DNA from: Rhynochetos jubatus
Taxonomy: Eukaryota; Chordata; Aves; Eurypygiformes; Rhynochetidae
NCBI GenBank assembly: GCA_027574665.1
Contig: CM050657.1
Span: 15,264,404 to 15,328,403, forward strand
DNA: 64,000 nucleotides
Direction: 5' to 3'
The position numbers and the translations under genes are program-made. Below are positions 12,294 to 35,854 of this stretch, one piece after another. The notes under the pieces are model-generated. The model was not told the DNA's origin. It saw nothing but the letters and a program-made list of their open reading frames with translations, and did not search any database. Positions within the stretch are counted from its first letter, which is position 1. Each line of letters opens with the position of its first letter.

Positions 12294-12469
12294 ACCGCTC
12301 GGGCTCCCGCACCGCGGCCCGGCTCGGCTCGGCCCGGCCCGGCCCGGCTCGGCCCGGCTGCACCGTCCGGTGGGGCGCGGGCGCTGCCCGGGGCCGCCCA
12401 TGCGGCCGGGGGGCGATGCGGGCGGCGCGGAGCCGGCGGTAGTGCCCGCACCGGGGCCCCCCCGGGAGC
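12294..12469 (+). promoter_or_regulatory. FAM131A: FAM131A CpG-rich promoter/5'UTR with GGCTC/GGCCC repeats
   Basis: Very CpG-rich DNA just before the FAM131A ATG. It contains a run of GGCTC and GGCCC pentamers at about 12321-12358. No TATA box was seen. It probably includes the transcription start and 5'UTR, but the start site cannot be placed from sequence alone. Confidence 0.55.
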
Positions 12470-15400
12470 ATGGGCTGCATCGGCTCCAAAACCACCATCG
12501 GTGGGTGAGCGGCACCGGGCCGGGGGGCTGGGGGGTGTTTGGGGGCCGGGGGGCAGTTCTTAGGGTATGGTGGGTGTAGCGGGGGCTTGGGGATGTGGAG
12601 TGTCGGGGGGTGTGGGGAGGCTGCTGAGGGGTGGCTGGGGGTGTTGCGATGTTTGGGGCTACGGGATGGGAAAGTGGGGGGCGGGGGGGCTGCTGTGGGT
12701 CTAGGGGATTGGGAGGCTATGGGGGCTGGGGGATATAGGGAGGTATGGAAGTGGGGGGGGGACGACAGAGGATTGGGGTGACTAAGGGCAAGGGGGGGAG
12801 CTTGAGGGCTTGGCTATGTATAGGGGGGTGGGGGCTATGGTGGGCTGGGGGTTTGGGTCCTGAGGATGCTGCTCTGGGGCAGCTGGGTGGCCCAGGGAGT
12901 GCAGAGAGGTACGGGGGGTGAGGATGTGTAAGGGCTGGGGGGGGGAGCTGGAGGGGTTGGGGGCACTGGGTTGATGCTTTTGGGGAGATGATGGCTGGTG
13001 TGGGGGGCTGCAGGGGGCTGGGAAGGGGGTGGGGGACTGGTCAGAGGCCTGGGAGGGTGTGGGGGAGCTATGGGGGGATGGAGGTATTTGAGGGGGGGGT
13101 GTTGGAGGGGGTGTGGGGGCTGGCAGGGGTGTACTGCAGGGAGTGAGGTGCCACAGGGTGATGTGGGGGAGCCGCAGATGTCCCGGGGGAGCTGCAGGAG
13201 GGGTGGGGGTGACGGGGGCTGCAGCTGTAATCTGAGGGTGTTCTGGGTGCTGGGGATGGTGCTGGGGGTGTTGCAGGCACGGCGGGGGGTTGGGGGGGGC
13301 GGCCCTGGGGATGTTGTTGCTATGGGGGCACGGGTGTTGATGCTGGGGCATCGCAACGGGGTACTGGAGGTGGGGGCAATGCCGTCAGCAGCTTCTCCAG
13401 GAGCTACCCCCGGCTTGGGGAGCACCATTTGGCCCCCCATATCCCACCCCACGCTGGTCTACATCAGCCGGGCCCACCTCGGTGCAGGGAGGATGAGGGT
13501 CCTCAGGGACATCCTGCCCCGGTCCCTGGGGGACCAGTGACAGGGGGACCCTCTCTGGCCCCGGTGCTTGGGAACCAGTGCCCGAGGGGGTGGGGACCCA
13601 TCCATTGGGGGTGCCGGTGACAGGAGGTCAGGCTGTGGGAATGGAGGACCGGTGCAGGTGCTTTTATCCCCCTCCCCATCTTTTTGCTCCTTTCCTTCCT
13701 GCCCCAGAGGTAAGGGATTGGCGAGGGGGGTATCGGAGATGGCGAAGGAGCGCCAACATCCCCCCTGGCCTGGATCAGTCCGTCACCCCCAGCCTGGTAC
13801 AGCTGCCCCCACCCCTTCCAAAACAGCTGCCAAGCCGGGACGGGCGCCCGGTCCCCGGTGCCAGGCTGGGGCCACGCGTTACCGCTGACACAGGTGGAAG
13901 AGTTGCCCGGGCGTGAGTCACCCCTGCCGCAGCACCCGGCTGCTCCGGAGTGCCCCTGCAACGAGTTGTGTCTGGCCTCAGCCCGGTCAAGAAGCAGCTA
14001 TCCCGGAGCTGGGGGGCTGAGGGGGCTGCGGGGGGGGTGGGGTGGGGATGGAGGATGCTAACGCCTCGCTGGCTCTTCCTGCAGTGGCCGTGGACACGAC
14101 GCTGTGCGTGGAGTGGAAGGAGGTGAAAGCGCTGAGCGCTGCCCGCCCGCTGCCCCGCCTGGTGCGCCAGGCCTCCTTCGACAGCCAGGACTTCCTCCAG
14201 GTACCGCCGAGCCTGGCCGGGCTCCCGTGTGCCGGTACCCCGCAGCAGGGCACCCGGCCGGGCCGTGGCCGGGGGGCCCAACGGGCCACGCCAGCCCGCA
14301 GCTGGCTCCGGGGCTGCTCTGACGTCAGCCGCGGGCCGGGCTGTATCCTGGGAGAAATCAGTCCACGGTGCCTCGTTGCCATGGCAATGCAATTTGTTGC
14401 GCGCCTCCAAATCCCGCATCGCTTCCCCCACGGCCACGGGCTCGGGGCCTGGCGTGGCCGGGACAGGCAATGGGGACACGCGTCGCGGTGTCCTGGCGTG
14501 GCGGGTGCCGCCGGGGAGCGGGCGCCGGCGGCCTTGCACGCGCGTGTGCGTGTGTACACGAGCCGGAGGTTCACTCGGTGTCACCGAGTAGCACAGGGCA
14601 CGCACACGCGCGGGTGCGTGTGTGCGTACAGTGAGCGCGCTACATGCACACGCGGAGCGTGCACAGCGAGCGCGCGTGTGCGTGCAGCGAGCGTGCGCAC
14701 GGCCCTGGCTGCAGGACGCGGGTGTGTGAGTGTGCGCACGTGTGCAGTGTGCGTGTTTATGGTCAGTGCCCGAGCGTGTGTGTACATGTGAGCGGGCGCA
14801 TGCGCACTGAGCATGTCTGTGCGTGCACACGTGTGCACGCATGCGTAAGAGTGCAGGCGTGAGCGTGCACGGTGCGTGTGCACGCAGTAGCAGTGTTCGG
14901 GTGTGCTAACAGCCCTGGAGCCTGTGTGTGTGTACCCGCCGCCTTGACCACCACGTACACGTGTGCCTGTCACACATGTGTGTGCACAGATGCCCCACGC
15001 CTGACACATGGCACCCTGTGGGCTGGGGACTAATGGGGCTGGGCCCCCTCCCGGGGCACAGGAGCTCCCGGAGGGGAGTGGGCAGCGTGTCCAGGGGCCG
15101 TGACGCCCCCTGCCCGCTCCGGCAGGTCAATGTTGAGGACACTGTCGAGATGCTGCCCAAGTCGCGGCGCGCGCTGACCATCCAGGAGATCGCCGCCCTG
15201 GCCCGCTCCTCTCTGCACGGTAACTGCTCGCCGGGCAGTGGGAGGGTCTCCCGTGGGCGAGGGCACTGGGCCTCTTGGGGAGCACGTTGGGGTCACTCCT
15301 CCGGGGTTTGAGGGGGCTCAAGGTATCCCTGGTGGCACCCAAAAGAAGGGCATGGGGGTGCCACGTCCCAAGGGCTGGATGCGGGGGTTGGTAGGGCTCT

Positions 15401-16678
15401 GCGGCGGGGGCTCAGGGTGCCTGGGCGTGCTGACACGGGGGGCGCATCTCGCAGGCATCTCGCAGGTGGTGAAGGAGCACGTGACGAAGCCGACGGCCAT
15501 GGCGCAGGGCCGCGTCGCCCACCTCATCGAGTGGAAGGGCTGGTGCAAGCCGGTGGAGCCGCCCGCCGCCCTGGAGAGCGCCTTCAGCTCCTACTGCCAC
15601 CTGAGCGAGGGCGAGCAGGAGGCGCGCTTCGCTGCCGGTGGGCACCGCGCGTGGCACGGCTGGCGGGCACGCTCCTGCACCGTGGTGGAGGGCAGGGGTG
15701 GTGGGATGAGGTGTCTCCATCCATCTACCCACCCACCCATCCACCCACCCATCTAACCATCCATCCACCCACCCCTCCATCCACCCTTCCATCCATCCAT
15801 GGGCACGGAGGCGTAGGGGCAGAAGGATTTTGGGGGCTCCTCGCGGCGCGCGCCTGACCCGCCCCTGTCCCGTGCCTGTCCCGCGCCAGGCGTGGCGGAG
15901 CAGTTTGCCATCGCCGAGGCCAAGCTGCGAGCCTGGTCCTCAGTGGACGGGGACGACTCCAACGATGAGTCCTACGACGAGGACTTCGTGCCCTCCACGG
16001 AGAGCTCCCAGCCCACCGGTGAGTGCCACGGGGGGCGAGCATCTGCCGGGGTTGGCGTGGGCAAGGTGTCCCGCTGCCGGTGCCAGGGGTTGAAGAAGCC
16101 CTGCAGTGCGGGGCACGGTGCCTGGCATGGGGCTGCTCCCACCCCACCGCCCTACGGGGCAAAGGGCGGCATCCGGCAGCTCCCGGTGCCGTCCGCCCCG
16201 GCCTGACCCCCGCGCATCCTGGTTCCCCGCAGAGCTGCCCGGCACGGTGGCCACCGGCGCGCTGCTGCGGGACCTGCTGCAGGGCCACCTGGGCCAGCTG
16301 GGCGTGCGGCATGGCTCCTGCGAGCCCGAGAGCGACTCCTCGCACACCCTCTCCCCCGAGACCCTCTGCTCCAGCCTCTGCAGCCTGGAGATGGTGTCCC
16401 CCTCCGAACTCACTGCCAAACTGCTGGGCTCCCTGGGGGGCGAGGACCTGCTGCTGCCCAAGCTGCCCCCCCCGGCCAGCCAAAGTGCCTTGAGGGGCCT
16501 GGCACGGCTCCGGTGCCAGGACTCCCTCTACTCCGTGTCCTACGCCGAAGCCTGCCTCTCGCCCGCTGCGGACGAGGTGGTGCTGAGCAAGGACTTCCCG
16601 CTCCGACGGAAAGTCTCCGACGTCGCCTCCTCCGGGGTGGCATCGCTGGAGGAGGAAGAGGAGGCCGAAGAGCCCTGA
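12470..16678 (+). CDS. FAM131A: FAM131A, N-myristoylation-type protein (6 coding exons)
   Basis: Member of the FAM131 family, whose molecular function is poorly known. Exons 12470-12500, 14085-14200, 15126-15219, 15455-15637, 15890-16018, 16233-16678 encode 332 residues with matching phases. The start [10 protein letters not shown] has Gly2 and Cys3, a typical myristoylation/palmitoylation signal, and is shared with FAM131B, which supports this ATG. The family core follows: [20 protein letters not shown], then [20 protein letters not shown], then [18 protein letters not shown]. The C terminus is acidic and low-complexity, with the conserved [11 protein letters not shown] before an E-rich end. 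The gene sits directly after EIF4G1 in the same orientation, as in mammals, which separates it from FAM131B and FAM131C. Confidence 0.94.
12540..13400 (+). repeat. G-rich low-complexity FAM131A intron 1
   Basis: About 860 bp of the intron is dominated by G runs (GGGG, GGGGG) separated by one to several bases on the transcribed-sense strand. It is rich in potential G-quadruplex units. No conserved exon was found; the many short ORFs on both strands are compositional. Confidence 0.7.
14535..15000. repeat. Imperfect alternating purine-pyrimidine (TG/CG) tract in FAM131A intron 2
   Basis: Long run of GTGTGCGTG, CACGTGTGCACGC and similar blocks mixing TG/CA and CG steps over about 460 bp. This composition favours left-handed Z-DNA and is a likely polymorphic site. 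It includes several TGCGTG/CACGCA steps and CACGTG palindromes. Confidence 0.75.
15715..15803 (+). repeat. Microsatellite (CCAT/CACC)n
   Basis: CCATCCAT and CACCCACC tetranucleotide units over about 90 bp in the FAM131A intron between exons 15455-15637 and 15890-16018. Imperfect, so it is an old array. Confidence 0.85.
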
Positions 16679-18265
16679 TGCTCCCCTGGGATGCCCTGCT
16701 TCTCCTGGCGGGGGTCCAGCCCCCCCTGCCGCTGACCCCTTCCCCCAGCCGGACCCTGTGCTGGGTGAAGGATGGGCCCTGCCGCCGCTCCCCCTGGCTG
16801 GGTGCAGGGTGGGAAGGGGGGTCCAGGGGGCTGCCCCCCTCCGGCCAGTGTGCCCCCGCCCTGCTTGGCCACGTCGTCTCCCCCCCTGGATTTTTGCATG
16901 AGAGCGGGGAAGGGGTGCAGGGAAGGGCTTGGGGGGGCATCCGACCCCCACCCTGACACCCAGATGTGCCCCCAGAACTGATGGGACTGAATCAGTGGGG
17001 CTGGTTGTTCGCATGTTCCCCCCCCTACCCCCCCAGAAACCACCCCGGGCTCCCCTTTCGGGCACCCCCCCGCCGTTGGCATGGCTAAACCTCTGAGTAT
17101 CCTGCGGTGCCCCCACTCTGTGCCTGGCACCCTTGGCTCGGGGCGGTGGCGACGGGGGGGTGGGAATTTTGGGAGCCGGGGGGGGGGGGGGGTCTTTTCT
17201 CCTCAGCCGGCTTTTATCGAACCGAGTTTTATACTGTGAACTGCTGCACGGGGCTGGTGAGGGGGGGGCCGGGGGGGCCACAGTGCTGGGGCTTTCTATA
17301 CTTTTGTATGTGGGGGGGGCTGGCACGGGGAGACTGGGGTGGGGGGCTGCGTGGGCTTGGACCCCCACGTTGGGGGTTTTGGGCCACCACTGACAGCACC
17401 CCCAACACAGTCCTATGATGAGGGTGGGGGGGGCACAGCCTGGCCAGGGCCCCCCAAATCTGCCGTGGGGCAATGCGGGGTGGAGAGAGAGGGGAGGCAG
17501 CAGGTCCCGGGACCCATGTCCCCATCCCTGAACCCCCCACCCCTAGCAGGGAACCAAGTGCCTACATGAAGGGCGACCGACCCCCCCCTTGTCCTGGCTG
17601 GGGGTGGCACCCTGGCTCGGGGGACCCCCCAGGGCCGTTTGGGGGTGGAATACCAGTTTTTTGCCAACGCTTGCGTCCCCCCTCCCAATCCCGCATGGCA
17701 CGTGTTCTCGTGGGGCCGCTCGCCCGCTGCATGCTGCTCCTCACCCCCCCACCCTCCCTCCGGCCACAGCCCACCCCCTTGACCCCGCACCCCAGGGTGG
17801 CCTGAGCACCCCCTGCATCCCTGCTCCCCCCCCCCAGCACCCCCCATCAACCCCTGCTGGGCACAGCACCCATTCGCCCTCCCCAACGTGAGGGGTGCCT
17901 GGCGTGGGGCTGGCTCTCCCCTCCCTGCATGGCCAAGCTGTTGGAGGGGGGGTACAGGCACCAGCAGGCCTGACGCCACACCGATGGGCTCCCTGCCACC
18001 CACCGCCTTTCCGGGGACAGCGGACCCTCCCCATGGTGCCGGGAGGGGTATGGGGTGCTTGCAGGGGGCGGGGGGGCCAGCTTTGCTCTGCGTGTGTGTA
18101 TGCGTGCACACCTGGGAGTGTATGTGCATGTGCACGCGTGTGCGTACCCCACGGGGGCTGCCCGAGCCCCCCATCCCACCGCGCTGTGGCGGTACCCATG
18201 GGGTACCCCCCACCCCACCCCTCGATCCCGCCAGGTCTTGAATAAAGTCCATCGTGCGAGCGCTC
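16679..18265 (+). other. FAM131A: FAM131A 3'UTR
   Basis: About 1.6 kb of C/G-rich non-coding sequence from the stop codon to a clear poly(A) signal AATAAA at 18241-18246. No other gene was recognised in it. A short TG/CG-alternating patch lies at about 18090-18150. Confidence 0.65.
18241..18246 (+). terminator. FAM131A poly(A) signal (AATAAA)
   Basis: Canonical hexamer inside CTTGAATAAAGTCC, 1.56 kb after the FAM131A stop and about 280 bp before the next start codon on the same strand. Confidence 0.7.
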
Positions 18266-18527
18266 GGGCACCTCTTCTTGAGGATGGGGAGGGGCGCAGC
18301 TCCTCCCCAGGGGTCTGAGGGGGTTGTGGGGGGGTGTGGGGTGGCGGTGACAGCAGCGCGTCCCCCTCCCCTCATCCCCCTGGGTGACAGTGAGGCCTCG
18401 GTCCTTATCGCATTCCTGGGGCCGGGTGCCTAATTATGGGCATCTGACGGTGGTGGCAGGCGGACAGCCCCCCCTCCTCGGTCCCCCCCCACCGGCCAGG
18501 GCCTGGGGGGTGCGGGCAGCAGGAGCC

Positions 18528-20248
18528 ATGGCCTCCGTGTACCGCGCCGAGCGCATCGGGGTTTATGGACAGGGGCACGGCGAGCCCCGCTTCGGGTACC
18601 CAGGTACAGGGGATGGGGGGGTGGGGGGTCCCTGTTACCTCTGGGAGGGTACCCCCCACCCCCAAGGGTTATCCAGCTGCCCTGTGCTTGGCACAGTGTG
18701 GGTCCTGCCCAGCACAGATGGGGACTGGGGAGCTGGGGGGGACCCCAGACTGCCCCCCCAGTGCCCCACGGCTCTCCAAACTGGCACCCAACCCTCTCCC
18801 CCCAACCCCTTTGTGCCCCCCCTCAAGTTCCCATATCCCCAGTGTCCCTGTTACCCCACAGTGCCCTTGGGTTCCCCCTCCCCAGACCCTTCTGACCCTC
18901 CCGGTGCCCCCAGACCCCTCCATGTCCCTTCCCAACCTCCCCCCCTCCCAGCCCTTCTTGGCTGTCCTTATGTCCTCGCCCCCCCTGTACCCCCGACCCC
19001 TTGGTGATCCCTGTTACCCTCCCCTTTCCTGTACACTCCTCTGTTACCCCCCCCCCCCCCCCCGCCAAGTAACTCCGGCCCCCACCAAGCCACTCTCCCC
19101 CCACCCCCAACTTTCCTGGCCGTCCCCAGCCTCCTGCGCCATTCCCGTGCTATTCCCAGGTCATCCAGTGTCCCCAGCCCCCACAGTGCCCGTGCTACCC
19201 CCAGACCCCCTCCCCAGACCATCCAGCACCCCCCATACCCCAGTTCCCTCTGCAACCCCCCAGCATCCCCAATGTCCCCAACCGCCCCGTTCCCCCTGCT
19301 ACCCCCTCCCAGTGTCCCCAGCCTCTCCCGCACCCCCAGTGCCCCAGCTCCTGGGCACCTTGTCCCCGTGCCCGGCAGCCCCCTCCGTGCCCGCAGGGTC
19401 CCCGGGGGCCATGTGTCCCTGCAGCCTGGGCACCTGGGTTCGTGCCCAGGGTGACACCTACCAGGTGGTGGCTGACGTCAGCCAGTTCGAGCCCCCCGAC
19501 ATCGTGGTGACCACCTCCAACTGCCACGTCACCATCCAGGCCGAGAAGGTGAGGCATTTCCCCCCCCCCCCCCCACCGCCATGGAGCAACGCAGGTTCTG
19601 CCCCACGGCAACCCCCTGCACTGGGGTAACTGGGAGCTGTACTCTGGCAATGGGACAAGTAGGTCCTATTCCACTGCATCTTTCTTGCACTGGAACAACT
19701 GGGAATGGCCCTTGCTGGCACTGGGGTAACTGGGAGCTGTACTCTGGCAATGGGACAAGTAGGTCCTATTCCACCGCATCTTTCCTGCACTGGGATAATG
19801 GGGAATGGCCCTTGCTGGCACTGGGGCAACCGGGAGCTGTCCTCACTGAGAATGGGTCAACTGGGGTCTCCTGCCCCATTGTGTTCTCTGCTGGTGGGGG
19901 CAATTGGGAACAGTCCTGCTGGCACTGGGGTAACTGGGATTTGCTCTGTTGAGCTCCCTGCTGGATCTGGGGCAACGGGGAGCTGCCCCATCACTAGCAG
20001 TGGGGTAACTGGGAGTATGCCGTGCCTCAGCTCACCGCACAGGTGCTGCCTCCCCGCAGGTGGCCGAGGACGGCACGGTCTGTGACACCTTCACCCACAA
20101 GTGCCAGCTGCCCGAGGACACGGACCCGCTGTCGGTGAGCTGTGCCCTTACTGAGGCCGGCACGTTGGTCATCACTGCCCGGCGCCGCGCTGGCACCCGC
20201 CCTGGTGAGCCCCCACAGCCGCTGTACCGCAGCGAGGCCACGCTCTGA
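18528..20248 (+). CDS. HSPB7-like small heat-shock protein (3 exons)
   Basis: Small heat-shock protein with an alpha-crystallin domain, expected to act as an ATP-independent chaperone. Exons 18528-18603, 19397-19548 and 20060-20248 encode 138 residues with matching phases. The N-terminal arm is short ([16 protein letters not shown]), and the FRAER-like start resembles HSPB7. The core, running [53 protein letters not shown], is closest to HSPB7 (HSPB7 has DIIVTTSN and [11 protein letters not shown] at the same places). It is not HSPB7 itself in position: mammalian HSPB7 lies elsewhere. It may be the non-mammalian paralogue called hspb12 in fish, or another HSPB7 duplicate. The exon 2 acceptor (CCCGCAG before 19397) was chosen because its phase fits exon 1; the short exon 1 is the least certain part. 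It is convergent with CLCN2. Confidence 0.85.
19610..20010 (+). repeat. 100-bp tandem repeat in intron 2 of the HSPB7-like gene
   Basis: The block CTGGGGTAACTGGGAGCTGT begins at 19621 and again at 19721; a variant (CTGGGGCAACCGGGAGCTGT) begins at 19821, so the period is exactly 100 bp. A further degenerate unit starts near 19925. Each unit holds shorter echoes (GCACTGGGRYAAY), suggesting growth from a smaller motif. It contributes no coding sequence. Confidence 0.9.
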
Positions 20249-20355
20249 GCCCATCTTCTCGCCCCGAGTGATGTCCCGGTGCCGTGGCGAGGCCTGGCCA
20301 GTGCCCCCTCCCCACCGCCGGCCCCTGGGCACGCTGGCTCTGTTTATAAAGTCCT

Positions 20356-20364
20356 TTTATTAAA
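20356..20364. terminator. Overlapping convergent poly(A) signals of the HSPB7-like gene and CLCN2
   Basis: On the + strand ATTAAA (20359-20364) lies 111 nt after the HSPB7-like stop. On the - strand AATAAA is read from TTTATT (20356-20361), about 450 nt after the CLCN2 stop. The two hexamers share three bases in an AT-rich patch, so the two transcripts may overlap at their 3' ends. Confidence 0.65.
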
Positions 20365-20809
20365 TTAATATAAAAATCTCTGTATTTACACAGGGGGTGG
20401 GGTGCACAGTGGAAAGGCAGCAGGACCCCTCTTCCCAGCCATGAGGTGCTGGGGAGGGGGGCAGTGCCCACCTGTGTCCCCGCGGACACCCTGACCTGAC
20501 ACCCCTCTGCCCCACGTGCCACCACAAGCAGGGACACTGTGGGTTAGGGGGTGAGGGTGGTGGTTATGCCAGGGGACACCGGGGCAGGGGGGGGCAGAGG
20601 TAGCGAAGTGGGAAGCCCCAAGAGCTGGCAGGGAAGTGGGGGGAGGGTCTCGGCAGGCTGGGGGGCCCCTGGCATGGGGAAGGGGTAGCGGCACTGGATT
20701 GAGGGTGCCCACCCCTGTGCCAAGCCTGCAGAGGTGGGCGCAGGGTGGGCTCCCCCCAGCACCCGCCGGGGGTCCCTGCGGCACCTGGGGAAGCAGGGGA
20801 CACCCCGTC

Positions 20810-33220
<12,411 letters not shown>

Positions 33221-33420
33221 CGCTCTCGCCGCTCCGGTGCCGGTGCCCGCCGCGGCGGCTCCTCCCGGGCCGTGCGGGGCGGGCTCGGGGCATTGCCCCG
33301 GGGGGAGGGACCGGCCGCGCTCCGCCTCCGCCGGCACCGCCCGACCCCGGCAATCAGCGCCGAGCACCGGGCAGGGGATGCCCGGACGGGGTGGTGGGGG
33401 TCTGCCCTGCAGCGGGGACC
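33221..33420 (-). promoter_or_regulatory. CLCN2: CLCN2 promoter region, CpG-rich
   Basis: CpG-dense sequence immediately upstream of the CLCN2 initiator ATG (complement of 33218-33220), with no TATA box and GC-box-like elements (GGGGCGG types). This is typical of a CpG-island promoter. The exact start site is unknown. Confidence 0.5.
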
Positions 33421-34715
33421 CTGCCACGCGTGGGGTGACCGCGGGTACAGGTCACCGTGGGACACCTCGGTCCCTCTTCCCACGGGCGCGAGGGGCTGGC
33501 ACTGCCACCGCTCCCTGCCCCCGCCGGGGGCTCTCCCGGGGGCAGCAGGGCAGGAGCGGGGAGCACCGTGCTGGGGGGGCTGTGGGCAGCCCATGGCCAT
33601 GCCTGGCTGGACATCAGATTTGGGGTGCAGCACGTCCCAGGTCTTGGCATTGAGGTAGCAGGGGAGATCCGCGGGTGCCTGCGGGCGGCAGGGTGCCTCG
33701 GCACCCTCACCAGGGGTACCCCAAAGCTGGGAGGGAGCTCATCCTTACCGTGGTGCCGCTCAGCATCTGGGGGCTGCCAGCCCTGGAGAAGGGAGGTGGG
33801 CTCCGCTCTTCGCTGCCGAACCCGCTGGGCAAGGGCGGCTCAGCCCTCTCCAGAGGGGCACACGGGCAGAGCTTGGCACCGGCAATCCTCGGGCAAGGCG
33901 CTCCGGCATGGCAGGCTGCCTGCCGGGACCCCTGTCTCACCCCCGCCGTGGGCTCAGGAGCAGCTGGCAGGGCCGAGCTCGCCCTCCTCCCCGGGGCACC
34001 GCATGGCACCTTCGGGTGCAGGGCAAGATGGAGCCGTGGCACTGCTGGGCTGCTGCTGCGGGACCAGGAATGGGCTAGTTCTCACCGCCCGGGTGCCACC
34101 CTCTAGTTTGACGTTGGCACCCCCCAAGGGTGGGTGATGACGGTCGGGCTGGGGGCTGGGATATGCCCTTCGCCAGCCTGGGAGGGTTCATCGCCGGACA
34201 CGAACCGGTTCGCAGCAGGGAGGCAATAAAATGGGCTGCCCGCTCATTGTGTCCCCGGGCACGGAGCTCCCTCCTCGCTCGTCAGCTCCTGGCACTGCCC
34301 CACGGCAGCCAGGACGCTCATCCGGAGGGGCAGCCCCGTGCCAGGACACACGCTTTGCCCGCTGCCACCAGCGTGCCCTGCTGTGGGCCACCGGCACGCT
34401 GCAAGGCCACCACGGGTCCTGCCACCCTGTTGGCACAAACACCCGTGTGGCCATGAGCATGCACAGGGCAGGGCGCCCAGCCCAGCACCCAGGGCTCTTT
34501 ACTGGTCCAGTGTGCCCCAGTGCCATCCTCCTATTGCCCTACACTACCCCAGGCCAGCCCAGGGTCACCTCTGGTGCAGTCCCAGCATAGGCTGTCCCAC
34601 TGTAGTGTTGGTGTAGTGCCAGTATGCCCCAGTGCTGTCCCAGTAGAGCCCAGTGTTACGTTCCCTAAAGCTCTGGCACTCTTCCAGCGTAGCCCAGTAT
34701 AGCTCTGGTGCTGTC
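33421..34715. other. Spacer upstream of CLCN2
   Basis: GC-rich non-coding DNA between the CLCN2 promoter and the CR1 fragment. Open frames here lack homology that I recognise, splice structure or repeats. Nothing further was identified. Confidence 0.5.
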
Positions 34716-34717
34716 CC

Positions 34718-35430
34718 TGTTACAGAATCATAATCATAGGATAGTTTAGGTTGGAAAAGAAGTTTAAGATCATCGAGTCCAGCTGTTAACCCCCCACAGC
34801 CAAGTCCACCACCAAACCCTGTCCCTGAGCACCACATCTACATGTATTTTAAATATCTCCAGGGATGGTGACTCCACCACTTCCCTGGGCAGCCCGTTCC
34901 AATGTCTGACAGCTTTTTGGTGATGTTTTTTCTAATATCCAAACTAAACCTCCCCTTGAGGCCGTTTCCTCTTGTCCTGTCACTTGGGAGAAGAGACCAA
35001 CACCCTCCCCCCGCCCCTGCACCCTCCTTTCAGGGAGCTGTAGAGAGTGATAAGGTCTCCCTGAGCCTCCTCTTCTCCAGGCTGAACACCCCCAGCTCCC
35101 TCAGCCGCTCCGCACAGGACTTGTGCTCCAGACCCTTCCCCAGCTCCATTCCCTTCTCTGGACAAGCTCCAGCCCCTCAGTGTCTGTCTTGGGGTGAGAG
35201 GCCCAAAACTGAACCCAGGATTCCAGGTGCAGCTCACCAGAGCCCAGTACAGGGGGATGGTCCCTGTGCTGGTCCTGCTGACCACTCTGTTCCTTTTTGG
35301 CCACCTGGGCACACTGCCAGCTCATATCCAGTCGCTGTTGACCAACACCCCCAGGTACTTTTCTGCCGGGCAGGTTTCCAGCCCCTCGTCCCCACGCCTG
35401 TAGCGTTGCAGGGGGTTGTTGTCCCAGTAC
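34718..35430 (-). mobile_element. CR1 LINE fragment (3' end), inserted on the minus strand
   Basis: The + strand begins ACAGAATCATAATCATAGGA and continues with the GGTTGGAAAAGAAGTTTAAG, CTTCCCTGGGCAGCCCGTTC and AGGTCTCCCTGAGCCTCC segments characteristic of reverse-complemented chicken-repeat-1 elements. The microsatellite-like 3' tail (TATGATTATGATTCT, sense) is at 34718-34740, so the element runs 5' to 3' on the minus strand. Only about 700 bp of the 3' part is present and it is diverged. The reverse transcriptase region is absent. It lies between CLCN2 and CHRD. Confidence 0.9.
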
Positions 35431-35850
35431 AGCACAGAGACGTCCCCAGAGGTACCCCACTCCCCCACCTTGGGGACCCAAGTGCCAGATGAGACCTTGG
35501 CCCAGTGCAGCCATACTGGGATGACTGGGGGAGCGCTGCCCCAGAGCAGGCACCCTGGCACCAGTATGGGTGGCTGCGTGGCACTCCCAGCACTGGGCAC
35601 TCAGGGGACAGAGTCCTGCTGTCCCTGTGCCAGCGGGCACCGTCACCAGGCACTGCATCTGCAGCCCCCGCCACGGACATGGTCTGGTCCCCTCCAGTGC
35701 CCCCCCACACGCACTACCCCATAGCCCACCATGGGTGCCCCAGCCTGGCACTGTCCCTGTGCCCTCCCAATTACTGTCCCCCCAAAACCAGCATCCCACG
35801 GTGGGATGCAGGGGCACAGCCCTGCTGCTGCCAGGAAGAGGCGGGGAGCT
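35431..35850. other. Spacer between the CR1 fragment and the CHRD 3' end
   Basis: Non-coding C/G-rich DNA. Nothing specific was recognised; short ORFs on both strands have no supporting features. Confidence 0.45.
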
Positions 35851-35854
35851 GGGT

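Noticed and set aside
11509-12579. Long open frames (Ser/Pro/Leu or Arg/Gly/Glu) upstream of FAM131A
   Set aside because: Produced by the polypyrimidine tract and GC-rich promoter; overlapping frames on both strands are equally open, a sign of composition rather than coding.
15725-17473. 582-codon minus-strand open frame across FAM131A exons and 3'UTR
   Set aside because: It spans introns, exons and a microsatellite of a gene proven on the other strand. It is a GC-composition artefact.
18384-18527. In-frame ATG upstream of the HSPB7-like start
   Set aside because: The extension is low-complexity and GC-derived. The downstream ATG gives the HSPB7-like VYRAER start after a GAGCC context.
34565-35600. 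Open frames within and near the CR1 fragment
   Set aside because: Only the 3' untranslated part of CR1 is present; the frames do not match the CR1 reverse transcriptase or endonuclease.
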